Origin: an uncultured Eubacteriales bacterium
GTDB taxonomy: Bacteria > Bacillota > Clostridia > Oscillospirales > CAG-272
DNA: 5,717 nucleotides
Reading direction: 5' to 3'
Assembly: GCA_900556615.1 (NCBI GenBank)
Contig: USPP01000125.1
Location: forward strand, 1 to 5,717
The notes below the pieces were generated by a model that worked only from the letters and a program-made list of their open reading frames with translations, searched no databases and was not told the origin of the DNA. Shown in pieces: positions 1 to 4,108 of the stretch. The number at the start of each line of letters is the position of its first letter. Positions within the stretch are counted from its first letter, which is position 1. The position numbers and the translations under genes are program-made.

Positions 1-600
1 AAGGTGCAGAGAGAAGAACGTAAGCAGAAGGAAGCGGAGTTCTGGTCGAACATCGAGATAGGGAAGCAGTATGAAGGAGAGGTAAAATCGCTGACGTCAT
101 ACGGAGCGTTCGTGGATCTCGGAGGAGTGGACGGAATGGTGCACAGCTCGGAGTTGTCGTGGACGCACATCAAGAATCCGGCGGAAGTGGTGTCGGTGGG
201 AGAAATCATCAAGGTATACGTAAAGGATTACAATCCCGAAACGAAGCGTATATCGCTGGGATATAAGACGGAGGAAAGCAATCCGTGGAATATCTTCATG
301 TCGAAATACAGAGTGGGAGACGAGGCAGAGGTAAAGATCGTAAGCTTGATGCCGTTCGGAGCCTTTGCAGAAGTAGTACCGGGAACAGACGGATTGATTC
401 ATATTTCACAGATTACCGACCACAAGATAGCCCAGCCGGGAGAAGTGCTGACAGTAGGACAGACAGTAAAAGCAGAAATCATCGGAATCGATGAAGAAAA
501 TCACCAGATAAGCCTTTCAATTCGCGCTCTAATGGAAAAACAGGAGTCGTCTGATGATGAGGCTGATTATCTCTCTCGCGATGATGAGGAAAACGAATGA
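1..600 (+). CDS. rpsA: S1 RNA-binding protein, C-terminal part (5'-truncated)
   Basis: Frame 1 is open from the first base (Lys-Val-Gln-Arg...) to TGA at 598-600, so this is the 3' end of a longer gene; the GTG at 4 is not a credible start because no upstream site is visible and the text is a linker helix. Two S1 (OB-fold) domains are seen: about residues 21-89, with SLTSYGAFVDLGGVDGMVH, and about 107-177, with SLMPFGAFAEVVPGTDGLIH. These are the nucleic-acid-binding S1 signature (G-AFV-hydrophobic-G-GLIH). The tail is acidic (SSDDEADYLSRDDEENE), common at the end of S1 proteins. S1 binds mRNA on the 30S subunit. The first domain resembles the third S1 domain of the clostridial IspH-S1 fusion, and the fragment looks like the complement of the truncated gene at the other end of the bacterial block. 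A separate S1-like gene is the alternative. Confidence 0.9.
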   Translation, partial: KVQREERKQKEAEFWSNIEIGKQYEGEVKSLTSYGAFVDLGGVDGMVHSSELSWTHIKNPAEVVSVGEIIKVYVKDYNPETKRISLGYKTEESNPWNIFMSKYRVGDEAEVKIVSLMPFGAFAEVVPGTDGLIHISQITDHKIAQPGEVLTVGQTVKAEIIGIDEENHQISLSIRALMEKQESSDDEADYLSRDDEENE

Positions 601-647
601 GTCTAAAAGGTCTGCGGTAATCCGGAGATGTCCATAGGATATATTGA

Positions 648-684
648 AACGCCCGAAGAATATTAGCTTCTTCGGGCGTTTTTT
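648..684 (+). terminator. Rho-independent terminator after the S1 gene
   Basis: A perfect 13-bp inverted repeat is seen: AACGCCCGAAGAA (648-660), a 7-nt loop (661-667) and TTCTTCGGGCGTT (668-680). Six T follow in 679-684. It lies 47 nt after the S1 stop codon and has the classic form of an intrinsic terminator, so it should end the S1-containing transcript. Confidence 0.93.
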
Positions 685-790
685 AATTTGTAAATTGAAA
701 AGATACTATCTGAATCGGATTTACTTAGAAGGATCGTTGTTTTCGTAAATTCTCAAAATAAAAGCAACAATAGCAAAGTCTTTGTATTTA

Positions 791-1066
791 CTATAAGAAA
801 ACGACTGCATAAAGTAAGTGAAAGGGAGAAAAAGGCAAAGAAAAGCAGACAAATAAACACAAAAAAGCATGACAAAAAAGCCTGAGAGGAAATTTCTCAG
901 ACAAAATGCCACTATGGTTGCATTTACTTATGAGAAGAATCTCACCAATAATTTCGGAAATTGAATGCAGGTGTATAGGAAATGCCCAAGGTAGAAACCA
1001 AAGACACGGAATAGAAAACGAAAGCATATCATAGGAACATTTTCCATGGAATGGTTTTCTTTTCAT
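791..1066 (-). CDS. Possible small hydrophobic protein (very uncertain)
   Basis: An ATG at 1066-1064 opens 91 codons on the minus strand: a basic start (MKRKPFHGK) and then a largely hydrophobic stretch rich in Phe, Leu and Cys. For it: a GGAGG at 1090-1086 and an extended -10 element (TGGTAGAAT) upstream, divergent from cmk. Against it: the SD-to-ATG distance is about 19 nt, too long; the frame runs through a terminator-like hairpin (874-902); Cys and Phe content is high as expected for random T-rich sequence; no motif is recognised. A second frame (721-912) overlaps it and looks no worse (ends in IVAFILRIYENNDPSK), so a frameshifted membrane protein cannot be excluded. Most likely non-coding. 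Confidence 0.13.
   Translation of the reverse strand: MKRKPFHGKCSYDMLSFSIPCLWFLPWAFPIHLHSISEIIGEILLISKCNHSGILSEKFPLRLFCHAFLCLFVCFSLPFSPFHLLYAVVFL
874..902 (-). terminator. Weak terminator-like hairpin on the minus strand
   Basis: Read on the minus strand, CTGAGA (900-895) and TCTCAG (887-882) pair around a 7-nt loop; one G-U and one G-C pair can extend the stem. TTTTTT follows at 879-874. The stem is short and AT-rich, so termination would be weak. It would end a transcript from the possible divergent promoter near 1105-1113. Confidence 0.25.
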
Positions 1067-1085
1067 TGTTCTTTATTGTCTGTGT

Positions 1086-1113
1086 CCTCCTTTTTTCAGA
1101 CTAAATTCTACCA
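1086..1113 (-). promoter_or_regulatory. Possible divergent promoter and SD
   Basis: On the minus strand an extended -10 (TGG TAGAAT, 1113-1105) is followed by AAAAAAGGAGG (SD-like, GGAGG at 1090-1086). The sequence 17 nt upstream of the -10 (TTAGTG) is a poor -35. The SD would lie only about 8 nt into the transcript. It would fire away from cmk. Low confidence because no good gene follows. Confidence 0.25.
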
Positions 1114-1191
1114 TAAAAACCTTCCCACACTAAATGTAACTCTATGTTCCGCTGTTGCTTTTACTTTCAGAATTTACTGATCATTATTTTC

Positions 1192-1212
1192 TCAGAAACT
1201 GTTTCTGAAACA
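1192..1212. promoter_or_regulatory. Overlapping palindromes, candidate operator for cmk
   Basis: TCAGAAACTGTTTCTGA (1192-1208) is a perfect 8+1+8 palindrome. Its right arm also forms a second perfect palindrome, TGTTTCTGAAACA (1200-1212), so GAAAC/GTTTC half-sites alternate at 6-bp steps (1195, 1201, 1207). The element ends 1 bp before the -35 hexamer of the cmk promoter, where a bound dimeric regulator could act. It is not followed by a T-run, so it is not a terminator. No known regulator consensus is recognised. Confidence 0.5.
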
Positions 1213-1213
1213 A

Positions 1214-1242
1214 TTGATTTTTTATAAAAATAATGATATAAT
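1214..1242 (+). promoter_or_regulatory. Sigma-A promoter of the cmk-plsC-ispH operon
   Basis: TTGATT (-35, 1214-1219) is followed after exactly 17 nt by a consensus TATAAT (-10, 1237-1242), with a TG extended -10 dinucleotide at 1234-1235. The predicted start is near 1249, giving a leader of about 58 nt to the cmk ATG. It is the only strong promoter seen in front of the operon. Confidence 0.85.
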
Positions 1243-1306
1243 ATACAAAGTATGCAAAACATGAAATTTTTGTATCGTATTACCGGGAAAGGTATGGTTA
1301 ATAGCT

Positions 1307-1975
1307 ATGGTCAATATTGCGGTGGACGGTCCTGCCGGAGCTGGGAAGAGCTATCTCGCAAGGCAGATTGCAAAACGTCTGGGTTATATTTATGTCGATA
1401 CCGGGGCGCTATATCGTTCTGTTGCTCTCCATATGAAAAATATGAAGGTGGATATTCATAATGCGGAGGCGGTTTCGGCGGCACTTCCCGAGATGACGGT
1501 GACTCTTGATTATGCGGAGGATGGAGAACAGCATGTTTTTTTGAACGGTGCGGATGTAAGTCTCGATATAAGACGTCCGGAAATTTCAATGGCGGCTTCG
1601 ACTGTATCTGCCATTCCGGAGGTTCGCTCTTTTTTACTCGGAATACAGCGCGATATGGCAAAATCGTATAATGTTGTTATGGATGGTAGAGACATCGGGA
1701 CAGTAATTATGCCTGATGCTCAAGTAAAAATTTTTCTTTGTGCCAATGAGCATGCAAGAGCCAAAAGACGTTTTGATGAGCTTACCGAAAAAGGGATACA
1801 AACTACTCTTGAGGCGGTAGAACTTGAGATGAAAGAACGTGATCACAGCGATTCAACAAGAAAAATCGCTCCTGCAGTTCCCGCTGCCGATGCCGTTGTT
1901 CTCGACAATTCCGCGCTTGACAGAGATGGTACGGTGGAGGCGGCGCTTAAAATAATAGCCGATAAATTAGGATGA
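1307..1975 (+). CDS. cmk: Cytidylate (CMP/dCMP) kinase
   Basis: Cytoplasmic kinase transferring phosphate from ATP to CMP or dCMP, giving CDP/dCDP for nucleic acids and CDP-activated lipid precursors. The 222 residues match the usual length. A P-loop DGPAGAGKS (residues 7-15) with Lys14 and Ser15 binds ATP; YVDTGALYR (29-37) and DGRDIGT (126-132) are CMP-kinase signatures for nucleotide binding; RDHSDSTRKIAP (178-189) matches the lid/C-terminal D-S-x-R-x-x-AP block, and the protein closes with the usual ADAVVLDNS segment. The ATG at 1307 gives the family N-terminus (MVNIAVDGPAG); the SD is loose (GGGAAAGG at 1287-1294, spaced long). Position 16 is Tyr after the P-loop Ser where many homologues have Thr/Ser-Thr, a mild variation. 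It is first in the operon and overlaps plsC by 4 bp. Confidence 0.96.
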   Translation: MVNIAVDGPAGAGKSYLARQIAKRLGYIYVDTGALYRSVALHMKNMKVDIHNAEAVSAALPEMTVTLDYAEDGEQHVFLNGADVSLDIRRPEISMAASTVSAIPEVRSFLLGIQRDMAKSYNVVMDGRDIGTVIMPDAQVKIFLCANEHARAKRRFDELTEKGIQTTLEAVELEMKERDHSDSTRKIAPAVPAADAVVLDNSALDRDGTVEAALKIIADKLG

Positions 1976-2592
1976 GTTTCTATTCGGTTGCGAAGAAAAC
2001 ACTTGCCGGGTTTATCAGATTTATTTTTAGGATCAAAATAGAGGGAACAGAAAATGAACCTCCGGACGGTACTTATCTTATATGTGCTAATCATATATCA
2101 GAGGCAGATCCGGTGCTTCTCGGTGCTTCGCTTAAGCATAATCCCCGTTATATGGCAAAAAAAGAGCTTATGCGAATACCTGTGCTGAAGCAGCTTATTA
2201 CTGCCCTCGGCGCGTATCCGATTGACCGCGGCGGAAGTGACGTCGGAGCTATCAAAAGAACCATAGAAATGCTTAAAAATGGAGAATCTGTTATCATGTT
2301 TCCGCAAGGAACACGGTATCGCGGTGTGGAGCCCTCCGAGACAAGGGTAAAGCACGGATGTGCTCTTATTGCTTTAAAGGCAAATGTGCCGGTACTTCCG
2401 GTATATATAAAAACCAATAACTATAAAGTGCGTCTTTTTAAGAGAATCTTTATAAGGATTGGTTCACCAATTTCCTATGAAGAGCTTTTAGCGGCTTCAA
2501 GCAGCGGAGAGGATTACAAAGCAGGCGCTGAGCTGATCTTTTCAAGAATTATCGGATTGAATAATCAGAAGCTGCAGAACGGGGATAACTGA
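1972..2592 (+). CDS. plsC: 1-acyl-glycerol-3-phosphate acyltransferase family (PlsC-like)
   Basis: LPLAT/PlsC family: acylates the sn-2 position of lysophosphatidic acid to form phosphatidic acid at the inner face of the cytoplasmic membrane. 206 residues, in the range of short bacterial PlsC. Motif I is NHISEADP (40-47), the NH-x4-D catalytic pair (His41, Asp46). Motif II is GAYPIDRGG (80-88). Motif III is FPQGTR (110-115), with Gln112 where the classical motif has Glu. Motif IV is VPVLPVYI (139-146). A hydrophobic amphipathic start (residues 11-21) may sit on the membrane. ATG overlaps the cmk stop as ATGA (1972-1975), implying translational coupling, and ispH follows after 1 nt. From memory, the Gln form of motif III also occurs in other cmk-linked clostridial homologues. 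The exact acyl donor and acceptor cannot be read from sequence. Confidence 0.92.
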   Translation: MSFYSVAKKTLAGFIRFIFRIKIEGTENEPPDGTYLICANHISEADPVLLGASLKHNPRYMAKKELMRIPVLKQLITALGAYPIDRGGSDVGAIKRTIEMLKNGESVIMFPQGTRYRGVEPSETRVKHGCALIALKANVPVLPVYIKTNNYKVRLFKRIFIRIGSPISYEELLAASSSGEDYKAGAELIFSRIIGLNNQKLQNGDN

Positions 2593-2593
2593 T

Positions 2594-4108
2594 ATGGAAA
2601 TAACAGTTGCAAAAAGCGCCGGTTTTTGCTTTGGTGTGGAGCGCGCTGTAAGCGCGGTTTACAAGCTTTCCGAAGACAAACGAAACGGCTGCATATACAC
2701 GGTCGGCAGTTTAATTCATAATCCGCATATTATCAATGAGCTTGAAACTCGCGGAGTACGGATAATTTCTCCTGATGATTTTGAGAAGATATCGGCGTCT
2801 GCCAATGAAAATCATCCGTGTACAGTTGTGATAAGAACTCACGGCGTGAGTAAAACTGTATCTGACAGACTTATCGGCTTCGCTTCGGATAACCCTTACT
2901 TTAAGGTGTGCGACATGACTTGTCCGTATGTCAAGAAGATACATCGTATTGTTTCGGAGCATAAGGAAAAACAACTTGTGATATTCGGTGACGAGCATCA
3001 TCCGGAGGTTGAGGGAATACGGAGTTATTCGGATGGTGAAGCGATTGTTATATCTGAACCGGAACAAGCGTTTGCTCTTGATCTTTATGATTCTGCGGTG
3101 ATTGTTGTTGCCCAGACTACCCAAAAAACAGAATTATGGAAAAAATGTCAAGAAAATATAAAAAAGGTATGTACAAATGCGATAATATTTGATACAATAT
3201 GCAGAGTGACCGAGGAAAGACAAAAAGAAGCAAGAAGGCTTGCGGAAAAGTCAGATTTAATGCTTGTTATCGGTGGAAGAGAAAGCTCCAATACGAAAAA
3301 GCTGTATGAGACAGCCAAAAAGATACTTGCTAATACTTATTTAATTGAAGAAGCTTCGGAACTCAAAAAATATGAATTTTCATCCTTTATAAAGGTTGGA
3401 ATAACAGCAGGTGCATCGACACCGGGAAGAATAATACGGGAGGTAAAAAAGGAAATGAGCGAACAAGAAAAGAAAGACGCGGAGTATGTAGAAGGGACAG
3501 AGGACTTCGCGGGGATGCTCGAGGAATCATTGAAAACATTAAATACAGGAGAAACAGTAAAAGGAACCATCACAACGGTGGCGCCGGGGGAACTGCATGT
3601 AGATCTGGGAGCGAAAGTAACGGGGATCATCCCATATGATGAAGTGACGGATGATACAAGCGTAAAGCTGACAGAGAGCTATCAAGCGGGAGAGGAAATC
3701 GAAGCGGTGGTGATCAAGGTAAGCGACAGAGAAGGTGTGGCAACGCTTTCAAAGAAGCGGATCGACAACAGGCTGAGATGGAGAAAGGTGCTTGACGCGT
3801 ATAAGGACGGCAAGGTAATCGAAGGAAGAGTAACGGATGTAATCAAGGGAGGAGTTCTGCTTGATTACGAATCGAATAAGGTTTTTATACCGGCGTCGCA
3901 GACGGGGATACCGAAGGACGGCGATCTCACTGCGCTTAAGGATAAGACGGTAAGAGCCAAAATAATCGAAGTCAACGAGGGAAGGCCTACGTGTTGTACA
4001 ATCCACTTGCTCACTCTTCAGGAGCATGTGATTCGGATTCACATTATTCTCCCAGTTTTCCTTGTCGCCGGAAAGGGATCGAATCATCAGTGTCTCCAAT
4101 GCAGATAG
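2594..4108 (+). CDS. ispH: IspH (HMBPP reductase) fused to ribosomal protein S1, truncated
   Basis: Residues 1-287 are IspH (LytB), the 4Fe-4S enzyme of the last MEP-pathway step, reducing HMBPP to IPP and DMAPP. Cluster ligands are Cys12 (GFCFGV), Cys110 (MTCPYV) and Cys203 (DTICRVT). Substrate-site residues are His42 (IHNPH), His83 (THGV), His136/Glu138 (HHPEVEG), Ser231-Asn233 (ESSNTKK) and Ser275 (AGASTPG). An acidic linker leads to S1 domain 1 (about 319-390) and S1 domain 2 (from about 406). This two-part protein is a known clostridial arrangement. Authentic sequence ends at about residue 464 (VNEGR, codon 3983-3985), where the last strand of domain 2 and two more S1 domains are expected; the last 40 codons (3986-4108) read antisense into a eukaryotic exon and are spurious. 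ATG at 2594, with GGGG at 2581-2584, lies 1 nt after plsC. Confidence 0.93.
   Translation: MEITVAKSAGFCFGVERAVSAVYKLSEDKRNGCIYTVGSLIHNPHIINELETRGVRIISPDDFEKISASANENHPCTVVIRTHGVSKTVSDRLIGFASDNPYFKVCDMTCPYVKKIHRIVSEHKEKQLVIFGDEHHPEVEGIRSYSDGEAIVISEPEQAFALDLYDSAVIVVAQTTQKTELWKKCQENIKKVCTNAIIFDTICRVTEERQKEARRLAEKSDLMLVIGGRESSNTKKLYETAKKILANTYLIEEASELKKYEFSSFIKVGITAGASTPGRIIREVKKEMSEQEKKDAEYVEGTEDFAGMLEESLKTLNTGETVKGTITTVAPGELHVDLGAKVTGIIPYDEVTDDTSVKLTESYQAGEEIEAVVIKVSDREGVATLSKKRIDNRLRWRKVLDAYKDGKVIEGRVTDVIKGGVLLDYESNKVFIPASQTGIPKDGDLTALKDKTVRAKIIEVNEGRPTCCTIHLLTLQEHVIRIHIILPVFLVAGKGSNHQCLQCR
3438..3457 (+). promoter_or_regulatory. Internal SD and ATG at the IspH/S1 boundary
   Basis: GGGAGGT (3438-3444) is a near-perfect Shine-Dalgarno sequence 10 nt before an in-frame ATG (3455-3457, codon 288). 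A second purine block, AAGGAA (3449-3454), touches the ATG. The ATG lies where IspH ends and would start a stand-alone S1 (MSEQEKKDAEYVEGTEDFAG...), with the short acidic N-terminus typical of S1. The sequence also encodes the fusion (REVKKEM), so the site may be used or may be a relic of two former genes. Confidence 0.5.
3980..3990. other. Bacterial-eukaryotic junction
   Basis: The plus strand reads as S1 up to VNEGR (AGG at 3983-3985). From 3986 the plus frame loses S1 character (PTCCTIHLL...) while the minus strand becomes an LRR exon (4110 down to about 3986). The two genes meet head-on and neither ends here. The join lies in or next to AGGCCT (3983-3988), a blunt-cut type hexamer. This fits a chimeric clone, amplification chimera or misassembly better than a natural locus. 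Confidence 0.85.

Larger units (their letters stand above)
685..1190. other. Gene-poor intergenic region
   Basis: About 500 A-rich (plus-strand) bases lie between the S1 terminator and the cmk promoter. No plus-strand gene is seen. Two overlapping minus-strand frames (63 and 91 codons) are hydrophobic mainly because the plus strand is rich in AAA/GAA, and I recognise no family in either. A weak divergent promoter, an SD-like GGAGG and a hairpin are listed separately at low confidence. No tRNA, riboswitch or insertion sequence was recognised. Confidence 0.5.

Noticed and set aside
97..402. 101-codon minus-strand ORF under the S1 fragment
   Set aside because: Shadow of the S1 reading frame; no motif or SD.
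1192..1208. LexA/SOS box
   Set aside because: The palindrome does not fit the Gram-positive GAAC-N4-GTTC spacing; the half-sites are separated by one base.
1252..1461. 69-codon plus-strand ORF starting at ATG 1252
   Set aside because: Its ATG lies almost at the predicted transcription start, it has no SD, and it overlaps cmk in another frame.
3986..4108. C-terminal 40 residues of the ispH-S1 frame as a novel domain
   Set aside because: This stretch is antisense to the last LRR exon and its intron, so the extension is produced by the chimeric join.
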